A stretch of 64,000 nucleotides of DNA from Lophius americanus (taxonomy: Eukaryota; Chordata; Actinopteri; Lophiiformes; Lophiidae): assembly GCA_037951165.1 (NCBI GenBank), contig JBBDHG010000132.1, forward strand, positions 31,001-95,000. The letters run 5' to 3'. The number at the start of each line of letters is the position of its first letter. The stretch's first letter is position 1. The position numbers and the translations under genes were made by a program. Under the pieces are notes generated by a model. That model worked only from the letters and a program-made list of their open reading frames with translations, was not told where the DNA came from and did no database searches. Below, in pieces: positions 53,821 through 64,000 of this stretch.

Positions 53821-56800
53821 TCTGTGAACTAAGCATTCTGAAACGTCTTTGTGAAAGACGTATTAGAGAGAAAAAATTGCTATGCCAAAACCTTAAAGGG
53901 TGATTTATTAAAGCCTAACCTCATTTACATGGGAAAACCCCAACTGAGATCAAAATGCATTTCTGAATAATTTCCTGATACAGACGCAGATAAAAAAAAA
54001 AAATCCTAAAAAGGCTTGGTCCAAACCCTTGAGTTCTACCGCATAAAATATCTAAAGCTACAGGTGCATCAGGTCCCTGGTTTCAAGTACACAAAAAGGA
54101 GATGGTGGAAACGAGATTGGGAAATCAAGAATTGCTACTGAAACAAAAACCCAGTTTCAGTATCAGAATGAAGTTGTTGAATGTGTATTTAACAGTATGT
54201 AGCTCCTGATCTGGATCTGATCTGGAAAAAAAGGCTTCTTCAATGTTAACTCTTCCACTAATATCATGCTTTGTTAAGATCAGTGTTATGTTGGCACGGA
54301 AGAGGAACATGTTATTCATTCTTTTTTCTCACACCCAAGTTTCCCACACGATCTTAGATCCCCGACATACTTCCTTCATTCTGGCCCTCTGGTGAAATCC
54401 CTCAAACACTCGCACAGCGATGTTTGATGGATTTTTCTTTATTTCTTACCAGCAGTGGCGCAAAAAACGAGAATAAAACAAGTAAGAAGGGACTTAATGA
54501 TGTTTGCTCATTGAAAATATTTTATACTCTTTATGGTTTGTCTATTTTATACAAAGGAGAATCAGGGCCAGGTAAGGAAGAAAAATGAGAGGGAGATTTA
54601 TTTTCTATTTATTTAGAACAAAGTCTAATTGTCGAGAATAAAGCCGACATATTGAGAAAAAAAGCCAAAATGTCAAAGATAAATTTGAAATGTCGAGAAT
54701 GAAGTGGAAATGATGTGAAAAAGGTTGACGGGGTCGACTGGGCGCATACAGGGGCACAGAGATGCAGAATTTAAAACAAATATTCCTCTGATTTAGTTCG
54801 ACTTTATTCCCGAATTTTCAACTTCTTTCTCAAAATGAAATATGAAAACAAAAAATCTTCCTCCACTCATTTTTTTTCTTTCCTAAGACCCTCCCTAATA
54901 CTCCTTCATGATTGTAGGACATGTCATCTTCAGCTGATAAGGAAAAATGTAGGAAAATAACCCCCCTCCTCCATCATCATGGTCCCAGAAGGAAGGATGA
55001 AGTATAAAAAGGGCATTCTGGTCTGAAAATTAGACTAAAAAGTCACATTAAAGTGCAGTTAAAAACACACCGGTGTGTGTTAATGTTGGTGTATATCAGT
55101 TTTATGGAAAAGTCAGGATCCTGCATCTAGACTCACCCCCTTCCAGTACGTCAAGCACCATCCCGGTCATGTTGCCCTAGCCGTGGCATTGATCCAGATA
55201 ACATTTCCTCATCATTTCTCATGGCTTTTCATAGAGGTGGGTTAGTTAAACAAGGGAGAGTTGTTTTGGGATTTTTTTGAAAGTGGCCCAAAAAATAGGT
55301 GGTTCGTTTTTTAGATCCCTCGGGTGCAGAAAGGATTTGGTCATGAATAGCTGGACCAACAAGCCCGGTGACATTTCTTTCCATGAGCCACAAGCGTTAA
55401 ATTAAAACAACAGTTGAGCGTTCTGTTCTATGTGATGCAACGCCGACTGCACTCCAAGGAGTCCAATCTATATGAAACAACAAAAGACTGTGAGACTTCA
55501 GCTGAACCAAAGCATCAGATAAACCTGATGGTCAACAGGACCACATATGTCCCTTCATTCCAGATTTGCAGCTGGTTTGTCGTCTTTGCTGTGCTGTTGT
55601 TATTGTTTGAGGCTCCGGAGGGTTCCTGCTATCTGCAGAGGGTGAGCTCGGCACCAAGGCCTCATGTCTGGACTGCGTTGGAGCTCTGACATCATGTCGG
55701 GTCCGACAGTGACTGGCTACTTGTCTCCACATGCAGATAAATAACCGCACAGCTGTCTCATTCGTTCCATAATGTCTGATTTCCCATGCAGGCCTGTAGC
55801 CTGGCAAAAGTGACCTCACTTCACAAAAATGTCGCTTCTACCAAGGGAGAATTGAACCAGTTCTCACAAGGATAAGAATCACAACACTCCCTGACCCAGA
55901 TCGTTGACATCGATAGCGGCTCGATTTCTTGTAGAGCTCAGGGAGCGAACCAGGAAAAAACACGGCAGCCATGAAAGAAGGAAAAGCAGGTTTTCCTGCT
56001 TAAAGGGAAATCCTGACGTGATTAGGACAACAAAAAAAAATTCAGTTTATTGCAATCAACAAAGAAAAGCAACTCATAGGACACGGGCAATGTGTTAGAA
56101 ACCATTGCTTGTAGAGCTACACCTCTTCCTGCTGTGCGCTGTGATGAATAAATCACCCAAACCTTAAAATTAGGAGTCGGGGGCTTTGTGAGAAAAAGAG
56201 GCACATGACTTAAAAACACAGCAGCATCTACATCTAGTCTGATGTTTTATACATACACGGAGCAGAGCATGCAGTGCATGTATATCTTCCCCTTTACATG
56301 ATGACATAACCCCCAATTTGAAGACACTTAAGTTTTTTTCTTCTTTTTATTAGCTGCTAACTGCGGCAAAAAAAATTTTTCAGCCTCTCCTTTGAGGGTC
56401 TGGCACACAATAAATCATCAAAACATCACACAACCATCCTGCCTTTTCTACCTCTGCTGCCGTCACAGAGGGGGGACGACACAGACGGACCCTGAAGGTA
56501 GACCGGCCCCTATTGAACAGGCTGGGTAAAAGGCGCTGGCAGGAAAAGAGACTGCATAGTGGTGAGTGGGACAAATGATACCAGTTTGAATGAGGACAAG
56601 ACCAGCAAAAGTTGAGGAGCATGTAGGCAAAGAATCTGTCGCCCCCCACCCTTCCGGTTTAGGCCGAGGTCTGTGTTTGATACTATATTCCTGAGATCCA
56701 TCTCCGAGGTCTACTTTTTCAAGTTCCTGAAAATGTAATTATAGCTATATCTTCCTCAGTAGTATCATTTAAATGCATCCATTGTGATGATAGGAGTCAG

Positions 56801-59800
56801 GCTACGATTAATCTAAACAACAGGATGTGAGAGAGATTAACAATAGTTGTAACATCCAACTGCGTGCGTTAACTATCCAACCACAATGTACCACGGGAAA
56901 ACAAATAGATAAAGCCATTTTTTTAAATCCCACTTGTTTAGAACTGTAGCCGAAGCCACATTTTCAGTCTTATTAATCTGTCTTGTTTGATAAAAGAGGA
57001 AAGTCAAAATGTATGCTGGGGCACGACAGGAACAATGTCAAAAAAAAGAAGAAGGAGAAAGTGCCAAAATGAGACTTCAGGAGGAGGACACATTTCCAAA
57101 ACTGAGAGGCATGTGTAATGTGTGGCATGATGTGCTGATATAAGTGTACACATGTGTGTGAATACAGATGTGCAGAACATAATGAGAAACAGATCTAGAT
57201 GATGACACATGGAAAATGGCCTGTGAATTGGTGCCCTTGCATGGAACATGCCCTCCCACATCTGGCTCCCGGAGCTTCCCAAAGGTCAAAAATGAATTCC
57301 AATCCCCCAACATCACACAGGGCAACACAGTCTTTCCAGTGATCCTGACCGAGGCCCGAGTAAATCCCAACTCTTTCAACACACAATCAAACCAACAGAC
57401 GTTACACAATGACTTCACCGGGGTTGCACTCCTGTCTGCTTGTAAAGACTCGTATTTAAGGCTGGTAATGTGGCTTTATGTCAATAATCCCAGTAACCAT
57501 ATGGCTGGCAGTAATGTAAACTTCCTGTATTCAAACAAGTACTTTATGTGTGTCAATGCCTAATAGATCCACTTCCTCCGAGCTTTAGAGATCCACTGTT
57601 GGGCTAAAAAAAAAGAAGCTCAAAACAAATCAATGAGCAATTCTGTTGACATGTTGCTTGAAGTAAACATGAATGTCCAAATTTCATGGGTGACTCATTG
57701 GGTGAACATTACACAGCGGGAGGTGTGGGTGGTTAGGGATTTTTTTTTTTGGGTTGGGGTGCATAAAGCACAACCAAAGGCACAGGCATTATCATTTTCA
57801 TTCAACTTTTTATTCTAATCCCTTACCTTCAGAACCTTCAAAATTCTTCATCTTATTTTCATTTACATCTCAAATCAGCTCTTAAACATCCAGCATTCAC
57901 ACCTGCAATGTCTTAATTTGCATGTTCTGGTTATAATATGCTCTCAAAACATGCATTTTGTAAAATTTTTATTAACTTCTAATTGTATTACATGAATTCT
58001 ATGAATGTAACATTTTATGTCATGTGGAGTCGACGTGAATCTTACTACTTACTACTTAATACTTTGAGATGTACTACTTTAAGGGATATTGTTGAATAAT
58101 TAGTTTATGTAGAAGTTTTGCTAGAATGTATCAGTAATAACTGTTTACATAATAAATGTTATTTCTACGTTTGTGATGATTTAATTTGGATTATTATACC
58201 AGTTAACTCATTTTAATTGACATAACATGTCAGAAAAGTGTCGCAGTAATGTGTAACATCGAACTTGCGTAGAATTTTAGATGTATGAAATAAAAGAACA
58301 CAAACATATTTTTTGAGCGGGGATTAAAAGTGCCATGAAATCGGTGTCTGGTCCTCACTTCCTGTTCTCAAACACAGCTGTCAGATGGAGACTGTTTGTG
58401 TCTAACACAAGCACAGCTGTCCTCTGATGTCTCTCACCCTGCTCTCGTCCTGAGAGTGTATTCTCCTTTCAAACTGGGTCAACATACACACATGCATAAC
58501 TTTTTCCATCTCTCCACAGTAACACTGACCGGTCATTAAGCACTATTACACACTCAGACACACAAACACACACTCCGACAGACACTCACGCACACACATG
58601 GGCCGACAGTGGTGAACTCCCTCAACCTCGGTCACACACTGACAGTTTTTCCAGCTTTTCCATTTGTATATTTTAGATAACCTCTCCGAAAGGAAACCGC
58701 CTCTTGTTTCCTTTCCCTCCTCCTCTCTGGTTTTATTCCTTCCACTCAGAGATCAGGCATGAAGACCCGTCTCTACGTCGCTTGAATTTGTTTAAATTGA
58801 ACAAACCAATGGCCACATGAAGCCTCCCCAGTGTTGGATTTTACTAGATTTTAGATGCCTGACATAAAATACAGCAGTGTCAGCATCTAGTGTGACATTT
58901 TATATATCCATCAAGCCACACTTAAACACTAAAATATCATGATAGCAAAGGGACACCTTCTCTGAAACATGTGGGTTGATCTCATCTAAGGAGCTCGTTT
59001 GGTCTCCATGGTTTGGATATGATGATTTTCTTCCACTGTGAGATGACTCATCAAACCCGTCCTGTTCTAGCCAGCTCGCTTCTCTCAAACAGATGTTCTT
59101 TTGGCACGGATACTACTTTCACTGCCGGCTCGGGAGTGGAACAACAAGGACCTCCCCTCAAGCCTTTGCAAAACCCCATTACTTCTATACAACTTTTGTT
59201 TGTGGAACCGTAACTTGCTATTTAGAAACATGCACAGGAGCAGCGTTCTTCCACTGTTGCTTTGGTGAAGGTCTTTTTTCAGTGCTATGGTGTGATTTCT
59301 CAGTAAAATTAGTTTAATAAAAGTGCCTACTGGCTCTGTCCCGAACAATCTGTTTAAAGATTGATCCAACTCAACAAGTGTCTTCCTTAGTTTTCCCTCT
59401 TTTTCCTGTGAATCAGTGATTTAAATGAATGGCATCTACTAGCAATGAGAAATGCATATTTTTAACAGGTTTGTCTGAGTTTAAATACCTGCCTGTAGGT
59501 GCTAATATCTGTGCAAAAACGCGTTTAGATCCAAAGTCCACATTCAATTTCTATTATCTCTGCCAACAAGATTTGGGGGAAGTCATGTGATCAAACATGT
59601 CTGTCTGCAAAACCTATAATAGGCATAAGTAGGAATGTCAAAAGGCTTCAAGAACTACATGGCGGCCACTTGACGTCCGGATGTGGCCTGTGTGTTACCT
59701 GTTGGCGATCCCTGGTCTTGATATAATGAGAGCTCCACTTTTCTCTGTAGCTCCTCATAATGTAGTGCATGAGCGATGGATTGAACAGAGAAAGTCTGTT

Positions 59801-61108
59801 TCTGTCTATTTGGAGTTTATTAGACGGAAAGGAGACAAAACAAAGTCACCAGCAGATGAATACTGGGCACAGCGCATTGTCTCGTTCCGAATTGTGATCC
59901 AGGCTTGGGACCAACACTAGATGAGGACGGGTAGTCCGGTATCACTAAGGACCTTGCCTACGGGTCTACTGAGGTATCCAGCTCAGCCTAGCTGAACAAA
60001 GCTAGACAAGGATAACTAAACTATTAAGTTAAAAACTAACCAAAAAGCAAAGCTAACTCAACTAAATGGATCAGTCTTCTCTTCTATGATTTATTCATCT
60101 AGTTATTTGCTTTGGGATTATTACCCAAAGTTTCTATGTAGAGCCATTTTTACCTCTTGCCCTGTTTTTAATCAAGCAACAAGTTCAATGTGGAAGATCA
60201 GCCAGAATCCGATGAGGTCCTGGGAGTTCACTCCTGCTATATCCTGGATAAGAGCTGGGACAATGCTGGTCTTTTGGAGCAACCCATAGCTGGGGGTTTA
60301 ATCCTTTGGAAAGGCAAACATTGGAAAACCTTGTTTGGGCATGCTCCTGATCATATTCACCCATTAAAACTGGCCATGTAGAAACACGTTTGACACTCAA
60401 GTCATACTCGCACACACAGTGCATGGATGAATGGGCTTGTTCACGTCTCATCGAATCTAAAGGTTCATGGAAGAGAAGATATGAGCGAGAGATTTGGAGC
60501 AGCCTCCTCAACTGGGTGCCATGGCACCCTGTCTCAAATGTCCGGTTCACATCAGTATATGACTCAGTGTGTGACATGTGAACATATGGTCACTGCATAA
60601 CAATGTAAAAGAGCCTCTTTTTCTTATGTACGTACGATGCATTAGGAAAGCGTTCCGAGAGGCAGGCGGACTAACATACAGCGCCCGTAAGAAAGATTCC
60701 AGAACCAGATAACTCTGAATGTGAGCCATCAACGTCACCGTTGAGCGGTTGCTTAGCAGTGGGAGATCAGCAGAACATGCATAGTTGATTACAGATTAAG
60801 AGCAAGTACAGACGGTGAGCAAAAACCTTCATGAACTGAACGCTCAAATGAAGGGCAGAGAAAACAAACAAGTCTTGTTTGCAGAATAGGACAGTCCTGA
60901 AGCGATCCCCTTGGGCAGCAACACGTTTCCTTGCCTAAGCTCATAGTGTCTGAAAATTCTTGACAATTTCATCATCCTTTTCCATGAGTCTTTTGTACAG
61001 TTTGACTTGATCCATGACCCGTTGAGTTCTTAAGAGTTGCATGAGCTCATAAGATTTTCCACTGCTGGCACAGGAACAACTGACTGTAGATCACAAATGC
61101 AATAAAGG

Positions 61109-61140
61109 TGTCAGGATATAGTCAAAACTATATCCTGACA
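61109..61140. repeat. Perfect 14-bp hairpin
   Basis: TGTCAGGATATAGT (61109-61122), loop caaa, ACTATATCCTGACA (61127-61140). A partial third copy (tttcaggatagttata) follows at about 61152. Confidence 0.9.
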
Positions 61141-63682
61141 TAGTGAAAACTATTTCAGGATAGTTATATCACTGGAGAAGGAGCACACCATGGTTTCAGG
61201 TAGCGTCACGTCAATTAAAACAACATTTCTGTGAGGCACTTTGGTGAATTGAGCTTTTTTTTTAAGCCTTAAAATGTAAGTTCAAATCTCATCCAACATT
61301 TACAGTTTTCATTTTATAACCAGCATGTTTTAATTAACAAAACTGCGTTAGCCAAAAAAATAAATGAATGGATTTTCTGAAAGAAAAACTACATAGGACA
61401 AAGAAACAGTGTAATTCACGATAACATGATTCATGATTCCGCACCGTCATCCAATATCAAAGTATTGCCAGTCGTTTTGACGATAAGGTTTCAGTCGAAA
61501 CTGTAACTATTAAGCATGTTTTCAATTACTGCCTCACATGGGGACAAAAGTCAGACCACATGCTGCTCTTTGGAGCTGATGTTGTGAAAATCCTGGCAGG
61601 AGAGTTCACATGTGCTCCTCACACTCAGCTGGGTGGATGGTGAAACAGGGTTTCTGCAGGTTTCAGCAAGTTGAATTTAATAGATTTTAAGACCAATATT
61701 TAGGAATTTGAAGACCAATTTCAGGTCCACACTTGTACAGAATATACCTGATATGAAAGAATATTGGAATGCCAGAAAAGCTAATTAACGTACCCCACAG
61801 AATTAGCATTAAATGAACATCAACGTCGAGTGTTTAAGGACGAAAATACAGATGATGAAATTTGAGACTTTTTCAGACCGCATAGAAACCATGAGAATAT
61901 TTATGTTTGAGAAAATCAGGAGTTAAAAAGATCATTGAGGAAGTTTCTGGCATTCTGGACACGAGTGGACTCGCCCGGACTCTCAGCCAACCTTGAGGTG
62001 TTACCAGGTGGAAAACGAGGGCCTTGAATGTGGGGTGAAAGGTAACCTAGACATCGGATGGCCAGGTTTCTGCCCTAAGCTGAATTTGAAAGAACCCTGA
62101 ACCACTAGACAGAATTCGAGGTGCCAGAACCATAAAAACCTCAAAGGTTGCACAGCTCTCCCGCCACGCTGTTTAATAAGCCTTTTACAGGATTTAAGCT
62201 CTGATGTTTCCAACACAGAAGCACAAAGCCGGTCTTTTGATGACAGGAACTACAACCCAAACATAGAGAAAAATATGTTTTAACTCTGTGGAAATGATTT
62301 TTTCTCATTTCAGCTCAAAGTAGTGGAAAAGAATGTAAAGAACAAATAATGAGTCGTCAATTTGCTGCCTTTCACCAGTGTACAACTACAAAAAAAAATG
62401 CTTCCAGGCTCAATTTAGGACAGCGATATTAAACCTACGCCCTGCTAACCACACGCACAACCTCGTACACAGCAATTTTCAATCTTTTATGGTGCCTAAA
62501 GTTAAATAAAAGGGGGGCGCGGGTGGGGTCAGAGATGCAGAATCAAGACAGACAGACAGAGGCCGTATATTTAGCTTAGCCACAGAGAATGATGGCTCCT
62601 GTGGATTTTACGTAATGACCCCTCATACACTGATTACTACCTTCGCTTTGCTCTCTTCCTGCCTGCAGCAAACTCCAGTCTGAGTCCTGCACTTTCAAAG
62701 TCTGGGGAGAAGTTGCATCATGTTCTGAAAAGTGAAGAGTATGTCCTCCATTTGCCCACCATCTGTGGACAATTGTTACTCTCAAGAGCGAAAAGGCAAC
62801 AAGGTTGTTCCAATTGGACTAATACTGAAGTGAGTCATGAAGAAACTACCGGGACAGATTGTTAAAGCCGTAAAATGCTAACATTAAATGCTAACCAGAG
62901 CGGAAAAAGCCCTCAGACCCGAAAATCATAAATAAAATGTTTTAAAATATGATAAAACTAAAACGTCACATTATAAAATATGCCGTGTCTGGTATTTATG
63001 CCGAATGTAAAAAAACGTCAAAATGCAAGCATGCTAGCCAAACAACTTGATGCCAATCCAAGCTCATCCCTTGTGTTCAGTGTTAGCATGCCAGCATTGG
63101 CTAATTCACGTGCAAAGCACAGCTGTGGCTGACGCTAATAAACCGTCATAAACCATTATTATCTGAACAATGGTTTATGTTAGGAAAAGAAGGGGAACAA
63201 TATTTTAAATCATTATGATGACATGTGAACACATGATGTTCCCTTTGCTGTACCAATAACTTGCGCATCTGCCAATACTGAGTACTAGTCTGATTCGAGG
63301 GCCTTAAGAACACATATCATTATTTAATAGCTCTTAACAGTTGCTAAATAACTGATTGTTATTTTTTGTTGTATGGGTGTGTTAATTGAAAAACAACCTA
63401 AATTTCAGAAGGTGAATGCAAACAGTAGATGACACTCTTCCACCAAGGCTGAACTATCCTGCACATGTCTGTTTAGCTTGACCCACGCCCAACCTCTCCA
63501 AAAAATTTCAAGTCAATCAGTCCTGTAGTTTCCGTGTAATACATGAAAATGTAAAAAAACAAAAACAACCCCAACATATCCTATCTAGCAACGTCAAAGT
63601 CCACTCCTGCAACCACCTGAAGATTCAACAGTAATAACTCTGTGCTTAGATATCAAACATAGGTGTGGTAGATATCGGTAAA

Positions 63683-63711
63683 TATCCCCTAAGGTGTTCC
63701 CTTAGGGGATA
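63683..63711. repeat. Perfect 12-bp hairpin
   Basis: TATCCCCTAAGG (63683-63694), loop tgttc, CCTTAGGGGATA (63700-63711). GC content in the stem makes it one of the more stable hairpins here. Confidence 0.9.
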
Positions 63712-64000
63712 GTAATGCTGACGAGACACATGACCTCTGATTAGCAATAAAAAGTGACTGGCTGTAAAATTATGCCGTCCTTTATTGATTATCTAAGAAA
63801 GACATTGGCTGCTGGTTGTGTGTGTGTGAGAGTGTGAGTGTGTGTAGATGTGTGGTTGCTCTAAAACAGCACACATGTACCATTCATAAGGAGACAGAGC
63901 AAGTCCGCAAGCGAGCAGGATGCCCTGCCCAACAGGAGAACAGGCTCTGCAATGTGAGCACATGGATTTAACCATTTGTCCTCAACTCTCTATGTATGTT

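Larger units (their letters stand above)
47864..64000 (-). other. creb3l2: Presumed creb3l2 intron 1 (first exon not found)
   Basis: Human CREB3L2 has a short first coding exon (about 34 codons, ending in phase 0 before HFSELL) and a very long intron 1. No exon ending in phase 0 with an LQWD-like peptide was recognised on the minus strand here. The interval holds a SINE, Tc1 fragments, microsatellites and several hairpins. Stretches 54300-58300, 58300-60900 and 61800-63400 contain no exon or repeat I can identify with confidence. Confidence 0.55.

Noticed and set aside
55130..55172. Possible creb3l2 first exon on the minus strand (ATG...VLDVLEG before a good GTGAGT donor)
   Set aside because: Too short, wrong phase for HFSELL, and lacks the LQWD-type peptide expected; likely chance.
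59640..60570. Several short frames on both strands suggesting a degraded retroelement
   Set aside because: No recognisable catalytic motif or terminal structure.

Overview
The window looks like a piece of a teleost fish chromosome, probably a percomorph. The evidence is small exons with GT-AG introns, very abundant (CA)n, (GATA)n and (ATT)n microsatellites, Tc1/mariner fragments, tRNA-derived SINEs and CR1/L2-type LINE tails. There is no bacterial-style gene organisation. Most open reading frames are chance or microsatellite translations.

Two genes can be supported, both on the minus strand. (1) creb3l2, the ER-membrane bZIP transcription factor of the OASIS family, runs from 47863 down to its stop codon at 35339. 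I reconstructed eleven consecutive exons with compatible phases, corresponding to exons 2-12 of the human gene. Together they encode 517 residues: the activation domain, basic region, leucine zipper, transmembrane segment, S1P-type site and lumenal tail. The first coding exon was not found; it is probably beyond 64000, so 47864-64000 is read as intron 1. (2) dgki, diacylglycerol kinase iota, is represented by its first coding exon at 26863-27086 inside a CpG-rich promoter block (about 26900-27320). No further dgki exon was recognised, so 1-26862 is read as its long first intron. The order creb3l2 then dgki, same strand, matches human 7q33.

Layout: 1-26862 dgki intron 1 (repeats, no exon seen); 26863-27320 dgki exon 1 and promoter; 27320-32900 intergenic repeats (LINE end, rearranged Tc1 pieces, three large tetranucleotide tracts); 32900-35338 probable creb3l2 3'UTR; 35339-47863 creb3l2 exons 2-12; 47864-64000 creb3l2 intron 1.

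The most interesting region is around creb3l2 exon 9, which carries the end of the zipper and leads into the membrane segment. In the sense RNA it is bracketed by long UG repeats, one ending about 40 nt before its acceptor and one starting about 10 nt after its donor. The next acceptor uses a (CU)n microsatellite as its pyrimidine tract. This resembles the TDP-43-sensitive CFTR exon 9 arrangement. Retention of intron 9 would predict a bZIP protein without a membrane anchor. Intron 10 also holds an eight-copy minisatellite with two alternating unit types. I saw no CRISPR array, prophage, operon or other novel multi-gene system.
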